The position numbers and the translations under genes were made by a program. Of a stretch of DNA of 45,622 bases, positions 35,174 to 43,653 are shown in pieces; position 1 is the first letter of the stretch; each line of letters starts with the position of its first letter. The stretch comes from Microbacteriaceae bacterium (GTDB taxonomy: Bacteria; Actinomycetota; Actinomycetes; Actinomycetales; Microbacteriaceae). The notes under the pieces were generated by a model. That model made no database searches. It was not told where the DNA came from and worked only from the letters and a program-made list of their open reading frames with translations. The stretch covers positions 1 through 45,622 of the forward strand of contig JAODMW010000113.1 of assembly GCA_025464815.1 (NCBI GenBank). Reading direction: 5' to 3'.

Positions 35174-36286
35174 GTGAACGTCAAGCGACGTATCTTTACA
35201 CGCGCGAGCAGCATCGCTGCCATTGCCATCGCAGGCACCATCCTCCTGTCCTCCTGTGCGGCAAACGAGGCAGCCCCGACCACATCCGCCTCCTCGGCTC
35301 CGGTCAGCAAACTGAGCGGCACGCTCAACGGCATCGGCTCCTCCGCACAGGGCGCCGCTGAGACCGCCTGGATCGCCGGCTTCCAGCAGGCCAACCCGCA
35401 GGTCACCGTCAACTACGACCCCCAGGGTTCGGGCGCCGGTCGCACCAACTTCATCTCGGGTGCGGCTGACTTCGCCGGCTCGGATGCCGCGATGAAGGAC
35501 ACCGAGCTCGCAACCGTATCGCCGCTCTGCAAGGCAGGCACCAAGGCGATCGACCTCCCGGTGTACATCTCCCCGATCGCCATCGCCTACAACGTCGCCG
35601 GCCTCACCGACCTGAAGCTCGACGCCGCGACCATCGCCGGCATCTTCAAGGGCACCATCACCAAGTGGAGCGACCCCGCCATCAAGTCGCAGAACTCCGG
35701 AGCCACGCTTCCGGATGCCGCGATCACCGTGGTCCACCGCTCGGATGACTCCGGCACGACCCAGAACTTCACCGACTACCTGAGCGCCAACGCACCGACG
35801 GTGTGGGACAAGCCGGCCGCCCAGACCTACCCCTACGCCGTCGGTGACGCCGCCAAGGGAACTTCGGGTGTCGCGGATGCCGTCAAGGGTGCAGCGAACA
35901 GCATCGCCTACATCGACGAGTCCGGCGCGACCGGCCTCAGCATCGCGCAGCTCAAGGTCGGCTCCGCCTACGTGAAGATCAACGCCGCGGGAGCAGCCGA
36001 TGTCGTCGCCAAGTCCCCGGTGGCCACCGGCCGCGGGACCAATGACCTCGCCATCGCGATCGACCGCAAGAACACGGACAAGAACGCCTGGCCGATGGTT
36101 CTGGTCAGCTACTTGATCGTCTGCAACACCTATGCCGACGCCGCGAAGGGTGAGCTCGTCAAGGCTTACGCTACTTACGTGGCAAGCAGCGAAGGACAGT
36201 CTGCTGCCGCAACGCAGGCCGGCTCCGCCCCCCTCTCGGCCGATCTGGCCACGAAGGTTGCGACAGCAATCGCTACCATCAAGTAG
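35174..36286 (+). CDS. pstS: Phosphate ABC transporter substrate-binding lipoprotein PstS
   Basis: High-affinity periplasmic-side phosphate receptor, 370 residues. Signal peptide with LLSSC lipobox (C28), then a two-lobed binding domain. Phosphate-contacting loops are visible as GIGSSAQGAAE, DPQGSGAGRTNFISG, DFAGSDAAM and the RSDDSGTTQNFTDYL segment. GTG 35174 follows AAGGGAAC. First gene of pstSCAB; a strong hairpin separates it from pstC, as expected when the binding protein is needed in excess. Confidence 0.97.
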   Translation: MNVKRRIFTRASSIAAIAIAGTILLSSCAANEAAPTTSASSAPVSKLSGTLNGIGSSAQGAAETAWIAGFQQANPQVTVNYDPQGSGAGRTNFISGAADFAGSDAAMKDTELATVSPLCKAGTKAIDLPVYISPIAIAYNVAGLTDLKLDAATIAGIFKGTITKWSDPAIKSQNSGATLPDAAITVVHRSDDSGTTQNFTDYLSANAPTVWDKPAAQTYPYAVGDAAKGTSGVADAVKGAANSIAYIDESGATGLSIAQLKVGSAYVKINAAGAADVVAKSPVATGRGTNDLAIAIDRKNTDKNAWPMVLVSYLIVCNTYADAAKGELVKAYATYVASSEGQSAAATQAGSAPLSADLATKVATAIATIK

Positions 36287-36297
36287 CACCCGCACGC

Positions 36298-36338
36298 ACT
36301 CGGCCTGGGCTGCTCGATTGGCAGCCCAGGCCGAGTTT
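36298..36338 (+). terminator. Intercistronic hairpin between pstS and pstC
   Basis: Perfect 15-bp stem (left arm starting CTCGGCCTGGGC, right arm ending GCCCAGGCCGAG), extendable by one A-T pair, with a seven-base loop and TTT after it. It lies 12 bp past the pstS stop. Most likely a partial terminator or 3'-end stabiliser that raises pstS mRNA over pstCAB. Confidence 0.85.
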
Positions 36339-36386
36339 GCGGTTCACCACCAACAAGTTCCACCGTCGGACGTCAGGAACCAATAG

Positions 36387-37328
36387 ATGACCACCGAAAC
36401 AACAGGCGTTATCAAAGCCCGAGTGCGCCTGGGCGATCGAGTGTTCTCCACCAGCACCATCGTCGCGGGGTCGCTGATCCTCGTCGTCCTGGCCGCCGTC
36501 GCGGTCTTCCTCGTCGTCCAGAGCATCCCCGCCATCGTTGCCAAGCCGGGTACGCTGCCCAATGCGGCTCCCAACTTCTGGGCCTACGTCTGGCCCCTCG
36601 TCTTCGGTACCGTCTGGGCGGCGGCCATCGCGCTCGTCATCTCGATCCCCATCTCGATCGGCGTCGCCCTCTTCATCTCGCACTATGCGCCACGTCGGCT
36701 CGCACAGGGCCTCGGTTACATCATCGATCTGCTCGCGGCGGTCCCCTCCGTCGTGTTCGGGCTGTGGGGCGTGCTGGTACTGGCGAGGGCCATCCAGCCC
36801 TTCTTCGTCTGGCTGAACGCGAACTTCGGCTGGATTCCGCTCTTCGGCGGCACCGTGTCCGGTACCGGAAAGACCGTGTTGACCGTGGCGATCGTGCTCG
36901 CTGTGATGGTGCTCCCGATCATGACCGCGGTCTGTCGTGAGGTATTCCTCCAGACGCCGCGGCTGCACGAGGAGGCGGCCCTCGCCCTCGGTGCGACCCG
37001 CTGGGAGATGATCCGCACGGCTGTGCTGCCGTTCGGTCGGCCTGGCATCATCTCCGCCTCCATGCTCGGCCTGGGCCGCGCGCTCGGCGAGACGCTCGCC
37101 GTGGCCATGGTGCTCTCGCCTGCGGTCGTGATCAACTTCTTCCTGCTCACTTCGCAGAACCCCAATACGATTGCGAGCAACATCGCACTGCAGTTCCCTG
37201 AAGCATCCGGAATCGGCATCAACACCCTGATCGCCTCCGGCCTCGTTCTGTTCGTCATCACCTTCATCGTCAACGCGATCGCGAGGTTCGCGATCAACCG
37301 CCGCAAAGCCTTCTCTGGAGCGAACTGA
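36387..37328 (+). CDS. pstC: Phosphate ABC transporter permease PstC
   Basis: A 313-residue inner-membrane permease subunit with about six helices. The first helix is at about 26-48 (TSTIVAGSLILVVLAAVAVFL region). The ABC-permease EAA-type loop is EEAALALGATRWEMIRTAVLPFGRPGI (about 195-220), which contacts PstB. The start ATG 36387 immediately follows a TAG in another frame. The stop overlaps the pstA start by one base (TGATG). Confidence 0.95.
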   Translation: MTTETTGVIKARVRLGDRVFSTSTIVAGSLILVVLAAVAVFLVVQSIPAIVAKPGTLPNAAPNFWAYVWPLVFGTVWAAAIALVISIPISIGVALFISHYAPRRLAQGLGYIIDLLAAVPSVVFGLWGVLVLARAIQPFFVWLNANFGWIPLFGGTVSGTGKTVLTVAIVLAVMVLPIMTAVCREVFLQTPRLHEEAALALGATRWEMIRTAVLPFGRPGIISASMLGLGRALGETLAVAMVLSPAVVINFFLLTSQNPNTIASNIALQFPEASGIGINTLIASGLVLFVITFIVNAIARFAINRRKAFSGAN

Positions 37329-38413
37329 TGGCCGTGTCCGTTGCGCGTCCGATGACCAATTCCCTCACCACGGGCAGGCTGCCCAGGGGAAGCGTCTGGA
37401 TGATCCTCGTCGGCAGCTGGATACTGCTCGGGATCGTGTTCCTGCTCGTGCAGATGGCCGGCGGAACGAAGCAGTACAACCTGGTCGGCGCGCTGTTCCT
37501 CGGGACCGTGCTGTTCGACATCCTCGTGTTCACGATCGCCTATCTTGTCGAGGGCGGCCGTCAAGCCAGGGATCGGCTGGCAACGTCGCTCATCGCGACG
37601 GCGTTCATCATCGCCCTGCTGCCGCTCATATCGCTCATCTACACGGTGCTGCTCAACGGCTTCGCACGAATGGTCCAGCCTTCGTTCTTCACCGAGTCGA
37701 TGCGCAACGTGCTCGATGCGGGCGGTGGCGCCGTCCACGCGATCGTCGGCACGCTGGAGATCACCGGACTCGCCACCGTCTTCTCGGTGCCGATCGGGCT
37801 GCTGACCTCGATCTACCTCGTCGAATACGGCAAAGGTCAGCTGGCCCGCACGATCACCTTCCTGGTGGATGTCATGACCGGCATCCCCTCGATCGTCGCC
37901 GGACTCTTCGCCTATGCCTTCTTCGTGCTGCTCACCGGCAATGTCGGTTACCGGTCGGGCCTCGGCGGGGCAGTGGCGCTCTCCGTGCTGATGATCCCGG
38001 TCGTGGTGCGCTCTTCGGAAGAGATGCTCAAACTCGTTCCCAACGAGCTGCGCGAGGCCTCTTACGCGCTCGGCGTGCCGAAATGGCTCACGGTCCTCAA
38101 GATCGTGCTTCCGACCTCGGCCGCGGGAATCACCACGGGAATCATGCTCTCCATCGCCCGCGTGATCGGCGAGACCGCACCGCTGCTCATCGTCTCCGGT
38201 CTGACCGCGAGCATGAACTACAACCTCTTCGACGGCAGGATCATGACCGTTCCGGTTTTCGTCTACACCCAGTACGCGAATCAGGGTGCCCACCAGTCGG
38301 ACTTCGTGAACCGTGCCTGGGCCGCAGCGCTCACGCTGATTCTCATCGTCATGCTGCTCAACCTGATCGCTCGCATTATCGCCAGGATCTTCTCGCCCAA
38401 GCTCGGCCGCTAA
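37328..38413 (+). CDS. pstA: Phosphate ABC transporter permease PstA
   Basis: A 361-residue permease. Compared with the usual PstA length (about 290), it has an additional N-terminal region with two hydrophobic segments (VWMILVGSWILLGIVFLLV and YNLVGALFLGTVLFDILVFTIAYL) before the core, typical of actinobacterial PstA. The ATPase-contacting loop is LREASYALGVPKWLTVLKIVLPTSAAGI. ATG 37328 overlaps the pstC stop; pstB follows after 24 bp. Confidence 0.94.
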   Translation: MAVSVARPMTNSLTTGRLPRGSVWMILVGSWILLGIVFLLVQMAGGTKQYNLVGALFLGTVLFDILVFTIAYLVEGGRQARDRLATSLIATAFIIALLPLISLIYTVLLNGFARMVQPSFFTESMRNVLDAGGGAVHAIVGTLEITGLATVFSVPIGLLTSIYLVEYGKGQLARTITFLVDVMTGIPSIVAGLFAYAFFVLLTGNVGYRSGLGGAVALSVLMIPVVVRSSEEMLKLVPNELREASYALGVPKWLTVLKIVLPTSAAGITTGIMLSIARVIGETAPLLIVSGLTASMNYNLFDGRIMTVPVFVYTQYANQGAHQSDFVNRAWAAALTLILIVMLLNLIARIIARIFSPKLGR

Positions 38414-38437
38414 GCGGCGCTCAACCGAAGGAAACCC

Positions 38438-39217
38438 GTGTCCAAGCGCATCGAAGTCAACGATCTCAACGTCTACTACAGCAAATTCAAGGCCGTCGAA
38501 GGTGTTTCGCTGACCATCGAACCTCGCACCGTCACCGCTTTCATCGGTCCGAGCGGCTGCGGCAAGTCGACCTTCCTGCGCACGCTCAACCGGATGCACG
38601 AGGTCATCCCCGGCGCCCGTGTCGAAGGTGAGGTGCTCATCGACGGCAACAATCTCTACGGACCCGGCGTGGACCCCGTACTGGTGCGTCGCCAGGTCGG
38701 AATGGTCTTCCAGCGCCCCAATCCCTTCCCCACCATGTCGATTCGCGAAAACGTGCTCGCCGGTGTGAAACTCAACAACCGCAAGATCTCCAAGAGCGAT
38801 GCCGATGCCCTCGTCGAGAAATCCCTCATGAGTGCCAACCTCTGGAACGAGGTCAAGGATCGCCTTGCCATGCCCGGATCGGGACTATCAGGCGGTCAGC
38901 AGCAGCGTCTCTGCATCGCCCGTGCCATCGCCGTGCAGCCGGATGTCGTTCTGATGGACGAGCCCTGCTCCGCGCTCGACCCGATCTCGACCCTGGCGAT
39001 CGAGGACCTCATCGAGGAACTCAAACTCGAGTACACGATCGTGATCGTGACCCACAATATGCAGCAGGCCAGCCGCGTCTCGGACCGCACGGCCTTCTTC
39101 AACATCGCAGGCACCGGCAAGCCGGGCAGGCTCATCGAGTACGACGACACCAACACGATCTTCTCGAAGCCGAGCGTGCAGGCGACGGAAGACTACGTCT
39201 CGGGAAAGTTCGGATAG
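38438..39217 (+). CDS. pstB: Phosphate ABC transporter ATP-binding protein PstB
   Basis: A 259-residue ATPase energising phosphate import. Walker [11 protein letters not shown]-loop [11 protein letters not shown] (with the PstB-typical NPFP), signature [13 protein letters not shown], Walker [14 protein letters not shown] and switch VTHNM are all present. GTG 38438 has AAGGAA upstream. Last gene of pstSCAB; phoU is not part of this operon but sits beside senX3. Confidence 0.97.
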   Translation: MSKRIEVNDLNVYYSKFKAVEGVSLTIEPRTVTAFIGPSGCGKSTFLRTLNRMHEVIPGARVEGEVLIDGNNLYGPGVDPVLVRRQVGMVFQRPNPFPTMSIRENVLAGVKLNNRKISKSDADALVEKSLMSANLWNEVKDRLAMPGSGLSGGQQQRLCIARAIAVQPDVVLMDEPCSALDPISTLAIEDLIEELKLEYTIVIVTHNMQQASRVSDRTAFFNIAGTGKPGRLIEYDDTNTIFSKPSVQATEDYVSGKFG

Positions 39218-39395
39218 TCGGTCGCGATCGCCGCCGCTGGCTCGTTTCGGCCTGGGCGAAGAGCGGGAGCCAGGCCGCAGAACGCCTCTCGGCGCATGGC
39301 CGCTCGAAGCGGCTAATAGTGGAGCCCGGGGTTACTGCGGCCCGGCGGTGGCCCTTTCGAGCCACAGCAATAATACCCCGTGGGGATTCGATTGG

Positions 39396-40025
39396 TCAGT
39401 CGAGCATGCCCGAACGCCAGAGGCGGGCGCACGATGTGAACTCGGATGCCGTCTGCGAGAGGCGAAGCGCGCGGGTGGTCAGCTCGGATCCGCGCTCAGG
39501 GGAGGTGAAGTCGACGTCGTCGGCGACGCTCGTGCATCCGAGGCTCGTCACGCGACAAAAAGCGGCAGCGCGGTCGAGAGCGATGCCGAAATCTCCCTGG
39601 AAGAGACCACGGAGGATCTGGTCCGCCAGCGCCATGATCTCGTCGGGCCCCGTCGGTGTCGTCGCCCCGGCGACGACCGGATCGATGGTCGTGGCGAGCT
39701 CGCTTCCTCGCTGGTAGAGGAAGCTCGTGCCAGCGGCATCCTGTCGCACCATGGCCCGCATGAGGTAGATGCGCCAGAGCGCTCCGGGCAGGCTGCGTGG
39801 ATTCGCGCGCGACCAGAGTTCGGCGACCGCGTCGATGCCGTGCTCGTCTGTGAAGGCGACGAGCCGATCGACCACGTCTGCCTCGGGGCTATCCCGCACG
39901 CGGCTCAGGAGGGCGTGTGCCGTGTCGTGCGCGACGCGACTGATCTGGGCGGGGTCTTCCCCGCCCTGGAGGCTCTCGAACTTGGCTCCGGAGAACTTGG
40001 TGGGCTTATGGAACTCGTCAGACAT
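39396..40025 (-). CDS. Conserved actinobacterial protein of unknown function
   Basis: A 209-residue soluble, mainly helical protein. Visible features are KFSGAKFESLQGGEDPAQISRVAHDTAHALLSRVR-type helices, ELWSRANPRSLPGALWRIYLMRAMVR and FQGDFGIALDRAAAFCRVTSLGC. I believe similar proteins occur across Microbacteriaceae, sometimes mislabelled as an RNA polymerase subunit, but I see no polymerase motif. Start ATG at 40025. It stands alone between pstB (convergent) and a small membrane protein gene (divergent). Confidence 0.75.
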   Translation of the reverse strand: MSDEFHKPTKFSGAKFESLQGGEDPAQISRVAHDTAHALLSRVRDSPEADVVDRLVAFTDEHGIDAVAELWSRANPRSLPGALWRIYLMRAMVRQDAAGTSFLYQRGSELATTIDPVVAGATTPTGPDEIMALADQILRGLFQGDFGIALDRAAAFCRVTSLGCTSVADDVDFTSPERGSELTTRALRLSQTASEFTSCARLWRSGMLD

Positions 40026-40151
40026 CCGCTCCAGCTTAAGTCAGCGGACCAGCTCTCATGCTCAGAATCGCATTGTTCAGGATGCCCTTGCCGCCGAGGG
40101 CAATGAGAGTAGCGTGCGAATTGGAGTCACCGACAAAACAGGAGGAACCCA

Positions 40152-40313
40152 ATGAATATTCTGCTCATCGTCGTGATCATCGTCGCCATCATCCTCGCCA
40201 TCACCGGCGGTTTGGTGCAATCGCTGCAGTTCCTGCTGTGGGTTGGTCTGGTGCTCGCCGCCATCGCGATCATCGCGTGGCTGATCAGGGTAATCGCGGG
40301 GCGCCGCGTCTAA
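40152..40313 (+). CDS. 53-residue hydrophobic small membrane protein
   Basis: Too short for the track. ATG 40152 follows a near-ideal AGGAGG site. The product begins MNILLIVVIIVAIILAITGG and has a second hydrophobic stretch (FLLWVGLVLAAIAIIAWLI) and a basic end (RVIAGRRV), so it is a two-helix hairpin in the membrane. Small proteins of this look are common in actinobacteria and are sometimes stress-induced; no function is assigned. Confidence 0.85.
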   Translation: MNILLIVVIIVAIILAITGGLVQSLQFLLWVGLVLAAIAIIAWLIRVIAGRRV

Positions 40314-40392
40314 GCGCAGCGCATTCCCGCCCGATGCTCTATCGATGCAGGCGGGCTCGCGACCGGCGAAATCCACGCTAGATTTAAGTCGC

Positions 40393-40465
40393 GGGCCTCT
40401 AGCTCAGTTGGTAGAGCATCGGACTTTTAATCCGCGGGTCGCGGGTTCGAGCCCCGCGGGGCCCA
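40393..40465 (+). tRNA. tRNA-Lys (anticodon TTT)
   Basis: A 73-nt cloverleaf: acceptor GGGCCTC/GGGGCCC with one T-G pair and discriminator A, D stem GCTC/GAGC, anticodon loop CTTTTAA (anticodon TTT) and T arm CGCGGG-TTCGAGC-CCCGCG. No CCA is encoded. Its 3' part is repeated at 45020-45062 and serves as the attachment site of the second island. Confidence 0.97.
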
Positions 40466-40466
40466 C
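40424..40466 (+). repeat. attL core within tRNA-Lys
   Basis: Forty-three bases from the anticodon loop to one base past the tRNA end, identical to 45020-45062. The match extends a further five bases leftward with one mismatch. Confidence 0.9.
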
Positions 40467-40535
40467 TGCAATCGTTGGGATGTCGGGCCTTCGGGCTAAC
40501 GGTCGGAAAGAAATCCCGTCCGGAACCCGTCTCAG

Positions 40536-41498
40536 CTACAAGGCGGCATCTCCAATGATGACCACTTTGGTGGCCGTGTATTTCGTCTTCGGTTCGGTGC
40601 CCGGCGCGACCTCTTCCGTGACAGTTGCAGTGATCTCCACGGTCATTCCGACCAACAGGCGCTTGATATCTGTGTCGGGCAGGCTCTTGGCTCCGATGTT
40701 TATCAGTTCACCATCCGGAGCCTCAAGCCGCAGAGGCGCAACGTCGCTCACCGTGTGAAGAACGCCCCGCAAGACAGCTGGTTCTTTTGCGAGCTCGCGA
40801 GACGCGACAAGGGTTCCGACGTATTGCAACTCTGCAACACTCATGTGAGACACGCGCTTCTTCCGTCGTGGCTGCATCCAAGCGACTTCGGTCTCGAAGT
40901 TCGAGTCTGCGAGTGACTTGGCAAAGTCGCGAAGAGTGCTGGCTACTCGCGGCCCGGCCTCCGTGAGCAGCTTGATGAACTCCGAATCGTCGGCGTCAGG
41001 TCCCACTGTCTTGCTGAGATTCAGCAGTTCGAGCGAATTGGCTACGGCCTTGTCTACGAGCTGATCCTCGCCGTTGTCCAAGAATTCGGCCTGACCGCTC
41101 GGCATGATCTCATCGCCCGGTGGCGTTGCTGGAAGGATTTGAAGTACGAGGCTCCCGGGCATGGGGGAACCTTCCAGATCGAGTCGAGTTTTTGAGACGA
41201 CGTCGACGGGCAAGCTGCCCTGAAGCGATTTGTAGCCACCTAGAGCCAGTCCTGAGGCGAGCACCAGCCGTTGGAAGTGGCGAATGGCATCAGCAACATC
41301 ATCAATGTGCGCGGAGTGACCTGTGACGCCGTCGCCCGTTAGGCGAAGAAAGCCGAGCGAGAGGTCGCGACGGAGAGGATTCTGCTCCGCCATGAGACTG
41401 CCAAGGCTCAGCCGACTGAGGTCCGCCGCGTCGTCCCAATCTGCTTCGGGAGTGTGTCCCGTCAATTCTTCTCGGTAGGCATTCCAGTCAAAGGACAT
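40536..41498 (-). CDS. Island protein of unknown function, partner of the nucleotidyltransferase
   Basis: A 320-residue soluble protein I do not recognise. The N-terminal part is acidic; the middle is helical (VDKAVANSLELLNLSKTVG, VASTLRDFAKSLADSNFETEVAW) with a basic patch RRKKR near 215. The last 90 residues look like beta strands (GVLHTVSDVAPLRLEAPDG, MTVEITATVTEEV, YTATKVVII), possibly an OB-like fold. Its ATG overlaps the end of the nucleotidyltransferase gene by 11 bp, so the two proteins are probably made together and may form a complex. No signal peptide or membrane segment. Confidence 0.8.
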   Translation of the reverse strand: MSFDWNAYREELTGHTPEADWDDAADLSRLSLGSLMAEQNPLRRDLSLGFLRLTGDGVTGHSAHIDDVADAIRHFQRLVLASGLALGGYKSLQGSLPVDVVSKTRLDLEGSPMPGSLVLQILPATPPGDEIMPSGQAEFLDNGEDQLVDKAVANSLELLNLSKTVGPDADDSEFIKLLTEAGPRVASTLRDFAKSLADSNFETEVAWMQPRRKKRVSHMSVAELQYVGTLVASRELAKEPAVLRGVLHTVSDVAPLRLEAPDGELINIGAKSLPDTDIKRLLVGMTVEITATVTEEVAPGTEPKTKYTATKVVIIGDAAL

Positions 41499-42054
41499 AG
41501 AGACCGTCCAACATCACTTCTGCATACCCGCGTCGCGGAAGTGCATCGTCCCGCACAGGAGGATCAGTCTTCGCGCCGCTGCGCTTCCGAAGCCAAAGGT
41601 CATCCCAGTAGCCCCTATCTGCCGAATATGCGTTGTGCTCGATTGTTCTCCTCTGAGTGGCCTCGGGGAAGACGTGCCATCGGCAATATCGAGTGTCCAC
41701 GCGCAGCTTGGTCTGGGCGCGAAGTTGGTTGGTGGCGAACACCTGCAGGATGTACTTGTCCTTTGGATCGGTCACCCGATCGACAAACCTATCTTCGCAC
41801 CAGTAGACGACATCGATGTCGTCAGGGTCGAGCTTGTTACTGATGAAGCTGCCGCCCACCCAGACCCATGCGACCGGAACGATACTTCGAATCCCAGCCG
41901 TAGCCGACTCGAAGTCGTTCCATATCCCAGCGCGAGTAGTCGAAGCGGCCCACTCTGAAGCGTCCACGAAAGTTGCCTTTATCTCGGCGAGGTCGGCGCT
42001 GAAGCGTCCGAGGGGCAGCGAGCCAGTTGCGGTGTCGACGGCGGGCAGCATCAT
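41488..42054 (-). CDS. DUF6932-like nucleotidyltransferase
   Basis: A 188-residue protein with a polymerase-beta-type nucleotidyltransferase core: VWVGGSFISNKLDPDDIDVVYW, with GGS at 67-69 and metal-binding acids D79 and D81. The N-terminal SLPLGRFSADLAEIKATFV and C-terminal RGYWDDLWLR...GYAEVMLDG fit the DUF6932 family as I know it. Such enzymes could transfer a nucleotide to protein or RNA, and are often island-borne. Start uncertain: ATG 42054 (chosen, matches family N-terminus) has no clear ribosome site; GTG 42105 overlaps the integrase stop by GTGA. Overlaps the downstream partner gene. Confidence 0.8.
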   Translation of the reverse strand: MMLPAVDTATGSLPLGRFSADLAEIKATFVDASEWAASTTRAGIWNDFESATAGIRSIVPVAWVWVGGSFISNKLDPDDIDVVYWCEDRFVDRVTDPKDKYILQVFATNQLRAQTKLRVDTRYCRWHVFPEATQRRTIEHNAYSADRGYWDDLWLRKRSGAKTDPPVRDDALPRRGYAEVMLDGLYVL

Positions 42055-42101
42055 CGGAGTATGACAGAACCTCTGGACCGCCCGGTAGACCCGCCTTGTG
42101 G

Positions 42102-42818
42102 TCACGCCGTACCGGAGTCACGGAACGCTGCGAACTGCGCCACATGGCGGGTGTAGTCGCTGGGGTACAGGTGCACGTACACGGTGTCTGTCGTTGTGAT
42201 GCTGGCGTGACCTAGCCAACGGCTCACCTCCCACGGCTGGAAGCCCGCGGCGAGCCACAAAGAGGCCGCGGTGTGCCGCAGGTCATGCACACGCATCTCC
42301 TTGTAGCCGAGGGCACGTAGCGCCGGGCGGAAGTAGTTGCGCCGGAAGCTGCCCACGTCCAGAACCCGGTAGTAGTCGATCTCGGCTACTCCCCCGAGCT
42401 TGCGTCCCGGCCAAAGCAACGCGTCCGGGTCACCACTGCGCGGGTGGGTCATCTTGTACCGGCGTAGGTCCGCGATCAGGCTCGGATCGACTAGTGGCAC
42501 ATCGCGGGTGGATCGTTTGGACTTGGGCGTGCCCACAACCCATTGCCCCTGCACTCGCTGCATGGTCTGCCGCACCGTGACGTGGCCGAGGGCTAGGTCG
42601 ACGTCACGAATGCGAATGCCAGCCAACTCCCCCGCCCGCAACCCCGTGTAGGCGGCGAACCGCACCATCAGTCCATACGGCTGCTGCTTGTTCAGCCGTG
42701 CGGCAATCGCCTCGACCTGCGCCACGGTGAGGAACACAGGCTCAAAGTCGGTCACCGTCTCGGGCTTCGGCAGGCGCACTCCATCGCAGGGGTTGTACGT
42801 CAGGAGTCGGTCGTGCAC
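42102..42818 (-). CDS. Tyrosine recombinase/integrase, N-terminally truncated
   Basis: A 238-residue phage-type integrase. All catalytic residues are present: R61 (TGLRAGELAG), K99 (TPKSKR), H178/R181 (HDLRHTAAS), H204 (LGHASITTT) and Y214 (TVYVHLY). The N-terminal arm-binding and core-binding domains are missing except for the last helix (VHDRLLTYNPCDGV); the frame is open a little further upstream (RERVRPSVTDSAHA) but meets TGA near 42885. Normal relatives are about 370-400 residues. It is probably inactive alone. GTG 42818 is only a nominal start. Confidence 0.82.
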   Translation of the reverse strand: MHDRLLTYNPCDGVRLPKPETVTDFEPVFLTVAQVEAIAARLNKQQPYGLMVRFAAYTGLRAGELAGIRIRDVDLALGHVTVRQTMQRVQGQWVVGTPKSKRSTRDVPLVDPSLIADLRRYKMTHPRSGDPDALLWPGRKLGGVAEIDYYRVLDVGSFRRNYFRPALRALGYKEMRVHDLRHTAASLWLAAGFQPWEVSRWLGHASITTTDTVYVHLYPSDYTRHVAQFAAFRDSGTA

Positions 42819-42901
42819 GGCGTGCGCGGAGTCGGTGACCGATGGCCGGACCCGCTCCCGCTGGATACTTGGGTAGTTCCATACTCATGTTGCTGTTCTC
42901 C

Positions 42902-43159
42902 TTAGATGGTGAAGGTGGCCTTCTGGACGCGAGCGCGACCAGAGGTTTTTGTCGGATTGAGAGCGTCGTTGAGTTCTGGATATAGAACTCCCACCCCCGA
43001 CAAGAAGGCGTGTAGTCCGTTGCGAACGAGCGTTGCCTTGCTGACTCCGCTTAGCGCAACGAGCTGCGTCAGGGCATTGTCGAGGTCGGGCGAAATGGTG
43101 GTTTCGAGCACAATCGAGTTGTCACCCGCTTGCTGTCCTCGTAGTCCCATGAGATTCAC
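42902..43159 (-). CDS. Small ribbon-helix-helix-like protein
   Basis: An 85-residue protein. The segment VLETTISPDLDNALTQLVALSGVSKATLVRNGLHAFL has the strand-helix-helix pattern of RHH/CopG-type DNA-binding proteins, followed by a basic tail (GRARVQKATF). It could be an antitoxin-like or regulatory protein. Starts GTG 43159 or ATG 43150. It lies just upstream of the truncated integrase, where an excisionase or regulator would be expected, but it is not a recognisable excisionase. Confidence 0.65.
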   Translation of the reverse strand: MNLMGLRGQQAGDNSIVLETTISPDLDNALTQLVALSGVSKATLVRNGLHAFLSGVGVLYPELNDALNPTKTSGRARVQKATFTI

Positions 43160-43333
43160 TCACTTTCTGTTGGTGAGGTAAATCTACCCGGTGAGTTGCC
43201 TTGCCCGCTGGAGAGCACAGGCTCGTAAATCCGAGATACCGAAGGCCCCAATGTCGAGTCGTGACTGCACATCAGGATCGAGCGCGATGGAGAGCAATCG
43301 AGGGAGGCTTAAAGCTCACAAAGGGAGAACATC

Positions 43334-43552
43334 ATGACGCGATACACAGACGAGAACGGTCGAGAGCAGTTCACAGAGTTCGGCGGAGGGAGCGACAACA
43401 GCCGCTCACCTGACGGGCGACGCATCCCGCTCACGGCCAGCCAAGAGGCGTTGCGGATGCGCAGGGCAGGGCTAGCCGAGCGGATTGGCGAGCAGAGCGT
43501 CGGCTGGGTGGACGGTCGGCAGACCGGCCAGCGCACGTTCCGCCCGAGATAG
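43334..43552 (+). CDS. Small hydrophilic island protein (72 aa)
   Basis: ATG 43334 follows a good GGGAGAA site. The product is short, charged and Gly/Arg-rich (FGGGSDNSRSPDGRRIPL, ASQEALRMRRAGLAERIG), with one likely helix and otherwise low predicted order. I know no homologous family. It stands alone on the plus strand between the RHH-like gene and the 84-residue gene. Confidence 0.55.
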   Translation: MTRYTDENGREQFTEFGGGSDNSRSPDGRRIPLTASQEALRMRRAGLAERIGEQSVGWVDGRQTGQRTFRPR

Positions 43553-43653
43553 CCGACCAAATGCCGACCCGCTCAGCCACGCCCCGTTTCTGGGATGTTA
43601 AGCCCTTAGGCGATCACCCCCCTGAGCAGAAGCGTCAAGCTTCACTGACCGAT

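Noticed and set aside
36716-38599. 627-residue minus-strand ORF opposite pstC/pstA
   Set aside because: Same cause: an antisense shadow rich in H, D, E and R crossing two genuine membrane-protein genes.
39225-39290. CTGGCTC/GAGCCAG hairpin after pstB
   Set aside because: Seven-base arms with a long loop and no T run; too weak to call a terminator.
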